From Neptunicella marina (GTDB taxonomy: Bacteria > Pseudomonadota > Gammaproteobacteria > Enterobacterales > Alteromonadaceae), in NCBI RefSeq assembly GCF_014270035.1, contig NZ_JACNEP010000021.1, positions 1 to 57,542 of the forward strand: DNA of 57,542 nucleotides, given 5' to 3'. Shown piece by piece: positions 51,068 through 57,542 of the stretch. The position numbers and the translations under genes are program-made. Position 1 is the stretch's first letter, and each line of letters begins with the position of its first letter. The notes below the pieces were generated by a model that saw nothing but the letters and a program-made list of their open reading frames with translations, had not been told where the DNA came from and ran no database searches.

Positions 51068-51202
51068 TTCGGATTATATAAGCGTATGCAGTGTTGAACG
51101 ATGTGGAAAAATGACTGATTTAAAAAGATTTCTTTTTATTGTCACTTTTTCCACCAAATGCCTGTGGCATACTTAACTTCACTTTATGACTCAGGCATTA
51201 TT

Positions 51203-52252
51203 ATGCGAACTCGTTTCCACCTGTTACTGATGCTGCTTGTAAGCTGCTTATCAGTGACCCATGCGGTTGCCCAATCTATGTCCCAACCTTTTTTACTGAC
51301 TTCTGAAACCGACTTAAGTACCGATTACAAGCAAAAAGTCCTGCCGTTTTTTGCAGATCGAGTGGTGCAAGGCACATTCAGTGGGGTAAATAATAATGAG
51401 ATCGCTTATGCCTACGTGATTCATCCAGATGAGATTGGCAGTATTGTGATTTCCTCCGGACGCATCGAATCCCTGATCAAATACAAAGAGTTACTGTTTG
51501 ATTTATACCAAAACGGCTACTCAGTGTTTATTTGGGATCATCGTGGACAAGGCCTGTCAGGTAGAATGTTACCGCAAAAACAACGGGGCTATGTGGAGAA
51601 TTTTGATAACTTTGTGGCAGATATGCAGCAGTTTTATCAAACCATCGTCAAACCAAATAGCCCCCATAAACCTAAATTGCTTTGCCATTCTATGGGCGGT
51701 GCCATTGGTGCGTTATATCTGTTAAAACATCCGGACGATTTTTCTTCAGTTGTCTTTTCGTCGCCCATGTTTGGTATTAAGTCACCTATTCCTGACTGGG
51801 CAGCCTTACCGATTATAAACGCGGGTTTAGGTTTAAACGCGACCTTCTCCAATAAGGCCTGGTACTTTATCGGACAAACCGATTATATTGCCGTGCCTTT
51901 TGCCATGAATACCATTACCCACAGCAAATTACGTTATCAGATTTTCCGGGATGAATATGAGCAAAAACCACAAGCAAAATTAGGCGGTGTGACCTTGCGC
52001 TGGCTAAAAAGCGCTTTTATCGCCATGGAACATATTGCAAATAGTGCGGACAAAATTGAGCTACCTGTTTTAGTGATGCAATCAGGCGGCGATATGGTGG
52101 TGGAAAACAAAGCGCAGGATGAAGTGTGCAACAAACTGCCAAATTGCAGTGTGCAGAAAATTGATGGCGCTAAACACGAGTTGTTGATGGAGCAGGACCA
52201 GTACCGCACACCGGCACTCAATCATGTATTAACCTTTTTTGCTGCGAATTAA
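51203..52252 (+). CDS. Secreted alpha/beta hydrolase, lysophospholipase or monoacylglycerol lipase-like
   Basis: The ATG at 51203 gives 349 residues with a signal peptide (MRTRFHLLLMLLVSCLSVTH... ending VAQ), so the enzyme is probably periplasmic or surface-bound. Upstream in-frame starts precede the signal peptide and are rejected. The hydrolase fold is complete: FIWDHRGQGLSGR (about 110), nucleophile Ser163 in CHSMGG, Asp297 in SGGDMVVEN and His325 in GAKHEL. Cys replaces the usual Gly before HSMGG. It resembles PldB of E. coli. It stands alone after argE and ends 21 bp before a MITE-like element. Confidence 0.8.
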   Translation: MRTRFHLLLMLLVSCLSVTHAVAQSMSQPFLLTSETDLSTDYKQKVLPFFADRVVQGTFSGVNNNEIAYAYVIHPDEIGSIVISSGRIESLIKYKELLFDLYQNGYSVFIWDHRGQGLSGRMLPQKQRGYVENFDNFVADMQQFYQTIVKPNSPHKPKLLCHSMGGAIGALYLLKHPDDFSSVVFSSPMFGIKSPIPDWAALPIINAGLGLNATFSNKAWYFIGQTDYIAVPFAMNTITHSKLRYQIFRDEYEQKPQAKLGGVTLRWLKSAFIAMEHIANSADKIELPVLVMQSGGDMVVENKAQDEVCNKLPNCSVQKIDGAKHELLMEQDQYRTPALNHVLTFFAAN

Positions 52253-52273
52253 TACCATCTAAATAGCGCTGAT

Positions 52274-52541
52274 TAGAGCGTGTTGATCTTTGCGGTATGA
52301 ATTTTGTTCTAACTAAACACTTTTTAATCGCGACGCTTATTTGCAGGCCTAATGGATTAAGTCAAAAATAAGTAACAAAGAGTAAAATGTGTTTAGGACG
52401 AACCCTTCGGGCAACGTTTGCGCGGCATTTCTACTGCTTCATCACTCATTTATGTAGAACAACTACACCACATTCGTGCTTCATGGTTTAAATACCGCGC
52501 AACTCGTTGCAAAACTATACAGCAAAGATCAACACGCTCTA
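52274..52541. mobile_element. MITE-like element with 20-bp perfect inverted ends
   Basis: A 268-bp element is bounded by TAGAGCGTGTTGATCTTTGC (52274-52293) and its exact reverse complement (52522-52541), with imperfect similarity continuing inward. The outermost TA at both ends is consistent with a duplicated TA target, as in IS630/mariner-type transposition. No transposase is encoded. A second, imperfect inverted repeat lies inside at about 52314-52395. It sits between two converging genes, 8 bp after the cation-efflux stop codon, and accounts for nearly all of the gap 52253-52548. Confidence 0.75.
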
Positions 52542-52548
52542 GTAAACA

Positions 52549-53442
52549 TCAGCGTTTCACTACGGATACTGGATCTTTGTGTATCAACACTTCAATGTTT
52601 TCAAACTGAGCGCTAATACTCTCTTCGATATTTTCGCTAATGGCATGCGCATCAAACAAGCTCAAATCATCTTGCAGTTCTAAATGAAACTGCACAAAGG
52701 TCATCATGCCCGATTGACGACTACGAATATCATGTACACCTAAAACAGCGGGATGACTGCGAATAATACGCTCGACTTGCTGAGTAAATGCATCAGGTAA
52801 CTGTTTGTCCATTAACGCCTGAGATGATTCCAGTGCGATGCTCTTCGCCCCCCATATTAAATACACTGCAATACCAATCGCAAACCAGCCATCTAACTGT
52901 GGATAACCGCTGGTACTTAACCAAATAGCCAGCAACACCGCCAGATTCATTAATAGATCTGACTGGTAATGCATAGAATCAGCTTTAATCGCCACCGAAT
53001 TTGTACGTTGAATCGCGATGCGCTGCACTACCACGAGCAGCAGTGTCATCACTACACTAAATAAGGTGGCATAAATGGCTAGCTGCGGTTGATGTAACGC
53101 ATGAGGATCTTTGATGCGATCAACACTATGGAATATCAGCAACATGGCAGAACCGGTAATAAATGCAGCCTGGGCTAATCCGGCTAAAGATTCAGCTTTA
53201 CCATGACCAAAACGATGATCATCATCCGCCGGCATAATGGCGTAACGGATCACAAAAAAGTTAATCATAGATGCCGCAACATCAAAGATTGAATCGGACA
53301 ACGAGGCTAACATGGAGGCCGAATCTGTGCGGTACCAAGCGTATACTTTCACAAAAATCATACTACCTGCCACAACCAAGGCCAGTGTGGTTGCCAGTTT
53401 TACCCAAAAACCGTATTGTTCAGCATGCTGATTTGATTGCAT
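52549..53442 (-). CDS. Cation diffusion facilitator family transporter (FieF-like)
   Basis: These inner-membrane antiporters export divalent metals such as zinc or iron in exchange for protons. The ATG at 53442 gives 297 residues; a TTG two codons upstream is less likely. Six membrane segments are visible from ATTLALVVAGSMIFVKVYAW (about 15) on. Metal-site residues lie in SLSDSIFDVAASM (about 44, first Asp pair) and in SMHYQSDLLMNL (about 154, His-Asp). HRFGHGKAESLAGL (about 76) is the family loop. The C-terminal cytoplasmic ferredoxin-like domain begins near 210. FieF itself is likely but not certain. Confidence 0.9.
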   Translation of the reverse strand: MQSNQHAEQYGFWVKLATTLALVVAGSMIFVKVYAWYRTDSASMLASLSDSIFDVAASMINFFVIRYAIMPADDDHRFGHGKAESLAGLAQAAFITGSAMLLIFHSVDRIKDPHALHQPQLAIYATLFSVVMTLLLVVVQRIAIQRTNSVAIKADSMHYQSDLLMNLAVLLAIWLSTSGYPQLDGWFAIGIAVYLIWGAKSIALESSQALMDKQLPDAFTQQVERIIRSHPAVLGVHDIRSRQSGMMTFVQFHLELQDDLSLFDAHAISENIEESISAQFENIEVLIHKDPVSVVKR

Positions 53443-53543
53443 ATTCAATGGTCAGACCCAATTTCAATGTCGCTTATGGAAAGACATCTAGTATAACCAG
53501 ATACGGTGCGCGAAACCCAGCAGCGACAAACAAGGAGAATAAT

Positions 53544-53798
53544 TTGCAAAACGAACTTGATACAAAACAGGCACTTAAAGTGTTTAATCTGGTGTGCGAA
53601 AAAGGTGAAAAACGCGATGAACATTATTTTTATCAAGGCCTTGAAGCCTGGCACGATTTCGATGGTTACACCTGTTACCTAAAGTTTAATCAGGCAACGC
53701 TAACCTTATATTTTCACGGAAAATATAATCTGGATTACGCAGATAACGGTGAGCTGGAAAGCCTGTTTAAGAAAATCGCCAATGTGGCTAAAGGCTGA
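53544..53798 (+). CDS. Small DUF3081-like protein (TTG start)
   Basis: The 84-residue product starts at TTG 53544, because AAGGAG lies 6 nt upstream; no in-frame ATG is placed as well. It reads LQNELDTKQALKVFNLVCEK and has an HDFDGYTCYLKFNQATLTLY segment near residue 37, which resembles the DUF3081 pattern of marine gammaproteobacteria. It has no signal peptide or membrane helix. It lies divergent from the cation-efflux gene and 93 bp before trmL. Function is unknown. Confidence 0.65.
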   Translation: MQNELDTKQALKVFNLVCEKGEKRDEHYFYQGLEAWHDFDGYTCYLKFNQATLTLYFHGKYNLDYADNGELESLFKKIANVAKG

Positions 53799-53891
53799 GT
53801 TTTGAAGCGCTAAAAGCAACAGAATTAAATTTTACTCTACCAGACTTTTTCTCTATGCTGGCGCCAAATTTGACTAAGGCTACAACACGTC

Positions 53892-54356
53892 ATGCTTGAT
53901 ATTGTTTTATACCAACCTGAAATTCCTCCCAATACAGGTAACATCATCCGATTATGCGCTAACACGGGATATGCATTGCATTTAATCGAACCTCTCGGTT
54001 TTGATTGGGATGATAAAAAAGTGAGACGTGCGGGATTGGATTACCACGAATTCAGCCATGTTGCCCGCCACCCAAATTTAGAAACTTATTTAAACCAATG
54101 TCAGCCTAAACGTGTTTTTGCCTGTACTACAAAAGGTAAAGCTAATTTTGCCGAAGCCGACTTTGAACAAGGCGATGCCTTATTGTTTGGTCCTGAGACC
54201 CGAGGTTTACCCGCTGATATAATCGAATCGCTGCCGCCAGAGCAGCGTCTTCGTATTCCTATGGTGCCGGAAAGCCGCAGCATGAATTTATCCAACGCGG
54301 TGGCGGTTTTTGTCTATGAATCCTGGCGACAACTGGGGTTTAAAGGTGCGGTTTAA
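53892..54356 (+). CDS. trmL: tRNA (cytidine/uridine-34-2'-O)-methyltransferase
   Basis: TrmL methylates the wobble ribose of tRNA-Leu isoacceptors. The 154-residue SPOUT protein begins [20 protein letters not shown] and has FGPETRGLP (about 97-105) and [20 protein letters not shown] (about 121-140), the knot and SAM-binding motifs. Length matches E. coli TrmL. It ends at a strong terminator shared with the CpxP-like gene. Confidence 0.97.
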   Translation: MLDIVLYQPEIPPNTGNIIRLCANTGYALHLIEPLGFDWDDKKVRRAGLDYHEFSHVARHPNLETYLNQCQPKRVFACTTKGKANFAEADFEQGDALLFGPETRGLPADIIESLPPEQRLRIPMVPESRSMNLSNAVAVFVYESWRQLGFKGAV

Positions 54357-54371
54357 GCTAGAGCGACAAAG

Positions 54372-54397
54372 AAAAAGGCGCACTAGGCGCCTTTTTT
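54372..54397. terminator. Bidirectional intrinsic terminator
   Basis: AAAAAGGCGC (54372-54381) pairs with GCGCCTTTTT (54387-54396) around a five-base loop, between converging trmL and the CpxP-like gene. Confidence 0.9.
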
Positions 54398-54413
54398 ATG
54401 GCCTGACGATTCG

Positions 54414-55211
54414 TCAGATACCTCCACGCTGAAACTTAGACTGGTGTTTAAATCCATCTCGTTTATCTTGCTTAAACTCACGACATAAACTTTTTAATTC
54501 CTCTTGTTGCTCTTGCGTCAACAAGTGCCAGCTATCGTAACGGAACTTCACCTCGGCTTTAGCTAACTCGATGAGTTGAGGTTGATATGACGCATAAATC
54601 TGTGTCACTTGCTCATCAGAATAATCAGCGCTTTGTACAACCGCTTTGATTTCACTACGAATTTGTTTCATCAGTGTTTTATGAGCTTGATGATTTTGCT
54701 CGGCGTTTTGTTTAAGTACATCTAACTGCTGTTGTTGTTCATCGCTGAGGCTTAGTAAATCAAATGGCATCGGGCGATCCTTAGGTTCAGGACGCTCTCG
54801 CTGTGCGCGTTCAGTTTGTAACTCCTGCCACTGGGTTTGTTGCTCAGCAGTAAGCACTTGCCATAACTGATGTTTCAGCTGAGCCTGCTCTAACCCTTTT
54901 TCAGATTTTTTTTGCACTTGTTGCGTAGCAAGTTGCAGCGCCGTAGCACTATCGTAATTATCACCGTCAATTAAAGCTTTTAATTGACGGTGCGCTTGCT
55001 CACGACCTTCTCTTTTATGTTGCTGGCGTTGCTCTTTAAGCAAACTGCGAATTTGCATTTTCTGTTCACGACTTAAATCTAACTGATGGAACATGGCTGC
55101 AACCTGTGGATGCTCGCCACGCCAATTTGCACTGACTGGCGCCACTAACACAATGGTTAACAACACTAAACCTAATGACCTGGTGATTTTGTTTAACATT
55201 AACTTTTTCAT
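54414..55211 (-). CDS. cpxP: Spy/CpxP family periplasmic stress protein, two-domain form
   Basis: CpxP-type proteins bind the sensor CpxA and misfolded periplasmic proteins. The 265-residue product has a signal peptide (about 1-28, ending VSA) and several LTxxQ-type motifs: LSREQKMQI (about 46), LTAEQQTQW (about 114), LSDEQQQQL (about 152) and LTQEQQEEL (about 230). This is well beyond the roughly 165 residues of E. coli CpxP, and the repeats suggest two Spy-like domains in tandem. It is divergent from cpxR, and a CpxR-type box lies between them, supporting the name. Confidence 0.8.
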   Translation of the reverse strand: MKKLMLNKITRSLGLVLLTIVLVAPVSANWRGEHPQVAAMFHQLDLSREQKMQIRSLLKEQRQQHKREGREQAHRQLKALIDGDNYDSATALQLATQQVQKKSEKGLEQAQLKHQLWQVLTAEQQTQWQELQTERAQRERPEPKDRPMPFDLLSLSDEQQQQLDVLKQNAEQNHQAHKTLMKQIRSEIKAVVQSADYSDEQVTQIYASYQPQLIELAKAEVKFRYDSWHLLTQEQQEELKSLCREFKQDKRDGFKHQSKFQRGGI

Positions 55212-55280
55212 TCGCTTGTCCTCATTTAACAGCTTGTGGAAAAGCTTAGCGCTTGCAATGCAAAGTAACGCAAAGGCTCT

Positions 55281-55296
55281 GTAAATCTTATGTAAA
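55281..55296. promoter_or_regulatory. CpxR-type box
   Basis: Two direct copies of GTAAA (55281-55285 and 55292-55296) are separated by 6 bp, close to the GTAAA-N5-GTAAA CpxR consensus. They lie in the 158-bp divergent gap between the CpxP-like gene and cpxR, so the phosphorylated regulator could control both. A partial third copy, GTAAC, is at 55265-55269. Confidence 0.65.
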
Positions 55297-55369
55297 GACT
55301 GTCAGTTTTACTTTTGCATCAAATTAAGGCGGGGTAGCATTAACCCATGATTGTTACGAGGGCTGCGGT

Positions 55370-56065
55370 ATGCAAGCAAAATCCCTGTTACTAATAGATG
55401 ATGACTTAGAGCTAACTGACCTGATCAGAGAATATTTATCGCCGCAGGAATACAGTATTGATACTGCACATGACGGTTTAACCGGCCTTAATATGGCCAC
55501 AAAAGGCAACTATGACCTCATTCTGTTAGACGTTATGTTGCCGGTAATGGATGGCTTTGAAGTACTTAAAAAGCTGCGTCAAAGCTCACTAACTCCTGTT
55601 TTAATGCTCACTGCAAAAGGCGACGATTTCGACCGCATTTTCGGTTTGGAATTAGGCGCAGATGATTACCTGCCCAAACCCTTTAATCCTCGTGAACTAT
55701 CTGCTCGTATAAAAGCAATTGTCAGACGGATTGAACATATCGGCAATGCCCATCAACACATGTCCCTGAGCTCAGCCGAAGTGACACTTAATCCAGCGAA
55801 TCAGACAGTTATCTGTAATGCCCACCCTGTAGAGTTGACTGGTACCGAGTTCGGCATTTTGCAATTACTGATGCAACAATCAGGCAACTTAGTCACTAAA
55901 CAACAATTAAGTGAACAAGTGTTGGGCAGAAAACTGGTCGCATTTGATCGCAGTATTGATATGCATGTAAGCAATATTCGCAAGAAACTGGGCCAGGCAA
56001 GTCAACAGGATAAAATTAAAACCATACGTGGTTCCGGCTACATTTTTACTGAAGCAATGCAATGA
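55370..56065 (+). CDS. cpxR: Envelope stress response regulator CpxR
   Basis: CpxR is the OmpR-family regulator of the envelope stress response. The 231-residue product has the receiver domain (about 1-118) with LLIDDDLELTDL, phospho-acceptor Asp54 in LLDVMLPVMDG and Lys in LPKPFNPREL, then the winged-helix effector domain (about 135-228) ending KIKTIRGSGYIFTE. It overlaps cpxA by 4 nt (ATGA) and is divergent from the CpxP-like gene, which supports Cpx identity. Confidence 0.92.
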   Translation: MQAKSLLLIDDDLELTDLIREYLSPQEYSIDTAHDGLTGLNMATKGNYDLILLDVMLPVMDGFEVLKKLRQSSLTPVLMLTAKGDDFDRIFGLELGADDYLPKPFNPRELSARIKAIVRRIEHIGNAHQHMSLSSAEVTLNPANQTVICNAHPVELTGTEFGILQLLMQQSGNLVTKQQLSEQVLGRKLVAFDRSIDMHVSNIRKKLGQASQQDKIKTIRGSGYIFTEAMQ

Positions 56066-57441
56066 AAATGATTAAAAAACTCAACCCACTGAATAGTCTG
56101 TTTGGCCGAATTTTCCTGTGGTTCTGGCTGGCGATGCTGTTAATCATCATCACCACCGCCTGGGTTGCGCGACAAGCTTTTTTGGAACGTTCACTTCAGC
56201 CATTAAATGACAAAGATCAACGCTCTCTCATAATGCATAGTAAGAGACTCAGCCAACTGAATAATTCAAATAACCTGACTCCCGATGATCTCCGCAAAAT
56301 TTTAATGCGAATGGGACAGCGTTCTCACTCAGATCTGTTACTCATCAATGTGGAAAATAAAGACATTGTGTCTGGTTTTATGCCGCGCGAGTTACCCATG
56401 CAACAGATTTTCCTCGATTTGGTGGACCAGCCTTCTTCCTTTAGTATTCGGCTGCCTGGCTGGCGTTTTGCCGGCCCGGAACATATCACACTCATTGGCA
56501 CTGACTATGTATTGTTCGTAGGCAAACGTGAACCACCTAATTTACTGCGCGATATACGTCATCAGCCGCCTTATTTTTTAATTAGCATAGCTGTCATTCT
56601 TAGTGGACTGCTGTGTTTGTTATTGAGTTGGTCTCTGGTTACCCCTTTGCGCCGATTAAAGAGCGCCGCTAATAAGATGAGCAAAGGGGATTTAAGCAGC
56701 CGCAGTGGCGAATCGGCAAACCGTCAGGATGAGATAGGCCAGCTTGCCCATGAATTTGATGCCATGGCAGGCCATTTAGAAAACCTGATTGCAGGCCAAA
56801 AACGCATGTTGGCCGATATTTCTCACGAATTGCGCTCACCCCTCGCCCGTTTGCAAGTGGCCATTGGCATTGCGCAACAACAACAGGAAAGTACCGTTCT
56901 CACTCGCATCGAAACTGAAGCTCAAAGGATAGAATCGATGCTGGCGCAAATACTTACTTTATCGCGACTCGACAGTGCTCAGGCAGAGTTAAAGCTGCAA
57001 ACAGTCAACTTAGCTGACCTTTTGGATAATCTGATTGAAGACGCTGATTTTGAAGCCTCTGCGCACAATAAAGAGTTAGAGGTGTCGCCGATTGCAGATA
57101 TAGAAATTAAGGTAGACAGTAACTTATTTTGTAGCGCAATAGAGAATCTTTTACGCAATGCCATTAAATATGCCAGGCATAAGGTTAATGTTGATATCAA
57201 AGTAAATAACCACAATCTGCAGATTCAAATTTGTGACGATGGTCCGGGCGTGTCTGAACATGAACTGGACAATATATTTAGGCCGTTTTACCGAACGGCC
57301 TCTTCCCGCAGTCGTGATTCAGGTGGGGTAGGCCTGGGCTTGGCGATAAGTCAACGAGCGATTGAATCGATGAATGGCTCAATCTCCGCCGACTTAAAAT
57401 CAGGCGGAGGGCTTTGCATAACAGTTTGTTTGCAAAAATAA
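56062..57441 (+). CDS. cpxA: Envelope stress sensor histidine kinase CpxA
   Basis: CpxA senses envelope stress and phosphorylates CpxR. The 459-residue product has a first membrane helix (IFLWFWLAMLLIIITTAWVA, about 17-36), a periplasmic domain, a second helix (FLISIAVILSGLLCLLLSWS, about 171-190), a HAMP domain (about 191-245), the dimerisation helix with phospho-His255 in DISHELRSPLAR, and an ATPase domain with NAIKYA, DDGPGV and GVGLGLAIS motifs. It overlaps cpxR and is followed by a terminator. Confidence 0.92.
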   Translation: MKMIKKLNPLNSLFGRIFLWFWLAMLLIIITTAWVARQAFLERSLQPLNDKDQRSLIMHSKRLSQLNNSNNLTPDDLRKILMRMGQRSHSDLLLINVENKDIVSGFMPRELPMQQIFLDLVDQPSSFSIRLPGWRFAGPEHITLIGTDYVLFVGKREPPNLLRDIRHQPPYFLISIAVILSGLLCLLLSWSLVTPLRRLKSAANKMSKGDLSSRSGESANRQDEIGQLAHEFDAMAGHLENLIAGQKRMLADISHELRSPLARLQVAIGIAQQQQESTVLTRIETEAQRIESMLAQILTLSRLDSAQAELKLQTVNLADLLDNLIEDADFEASAHNKELEVSPIADIEIKVDSNLFCSAIENLLRNAIKYARHKVNVDIKVNNHNLQIQICDDGPGVSEHELDNIFRPFYRTASSRSRDSGGVGLGLAISQRAIESMNGSISADLKSGGGLCITVCLQK

Positions 57442-57460
57442 AAAAGAGCCTGAAAAGGCT

Positions 57461-57495
57461 AATGCCAGTCAGTTAAGCTGACTGGCATTTTTCTT
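57461..57495 (+). terminator. Intrinsic terminator after cpxRA
   Basis: A perfect 11-bp stem, ATGCCAGTCAG (57462-57472) with CTGACTGGCAT (57478-57488), a TTAAG loop and a T run follow the cpxA stop by about 20 nt. The remaining bases to the window end hold no gene. Confidence 0.92.
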
Positions 57496-57542
57496 TTTAT
57501 GGGGATATCGATTTGTTTTCGGTTTTACCCATCTTGGATAAG

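Noticed and set aside
52418-52609. 63-codon frame inside the MITE-like element
   Set aside because: It runs through the inverted repeat into the opposite-strand gene, has no ribosome binding site and resembles no protein.

Overview
The window comes from a marine-type gammaproteobacterium, most likely of the order Alteromonadales. Supporting signs are a sodium-motor protein MotX beside rnr and rlmB, an astC-astA-astD cluster with a DUF1338 gene, TorF-type porin, DUF2970 and DUF3081-like small proteins, dam-damX-aroB-aroK joined to pilMNOPQ, and a GH28 pectinase. The species cannot be named from the sequence alone. I saw no tRNA or rRNA gene, CRISPR array or intact insertion sequence.

Layout. 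Positions 1-260 hold a leftward promoter of rRNA type, firing out of the window, and a perfect FNR-type box. A secreted protein built of 15-residue repeats follows. From 1077 to 9526 lie the alpha and spc ribosomal operons on the minus strand (rplQ back to rplN), including a 37-codon rpmJ and the alpha-operon translational control element before rpsM. The S10 operon, which normally precedes rplN, is absent; instead there is a lipoprotein gene and a divergent 1376-residue membrane sensor-like protein (9793-15481). Then come rlmB, rnr and motX, an isolated polygalacturonase, the arginine succinyltransferase genes, an HDOD protein, pabA, trpS and rpe.

From 29.7 to 31.4 kb there is a TorF-type porin with a likely NtrC/sigma-54 control region and a small secreted protein coupled to a DUF2970 membrane protein. 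Next are dam, damX, aroB, aroK, the type IV pilus alignment genes pilQPONM, and divergent mrcA (PBP1A). The arginine biosynthesis operon argCBFGHA faces argE across a region with paired ARG boxes. The right end carries a secreted lysophospholipase-like hydrolase, a 268-bp MITE-like element, a cation-efflux gene, a DUF3081-like gene, trmL, and a CpxP-like gene divergent from cpxR-cpxA with a CpxR-type box.

The genes form ordinary core modules: translation and secretion, RNA modification and decay, arginine synthesis and breakdown, shikimate synthesis, pilus assembly and envelope stress. The least explained parts are the 15-residue-repeat protein, the large membrane protein with a cache-like sensor and a nucleotide-binding fold that seems to have lost its P-loop, and the MITE-like element. 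Control signals are well resolved for motX (sigma-28), the porin (NtrC/sigma-54), arg (ArgR) and cpx.
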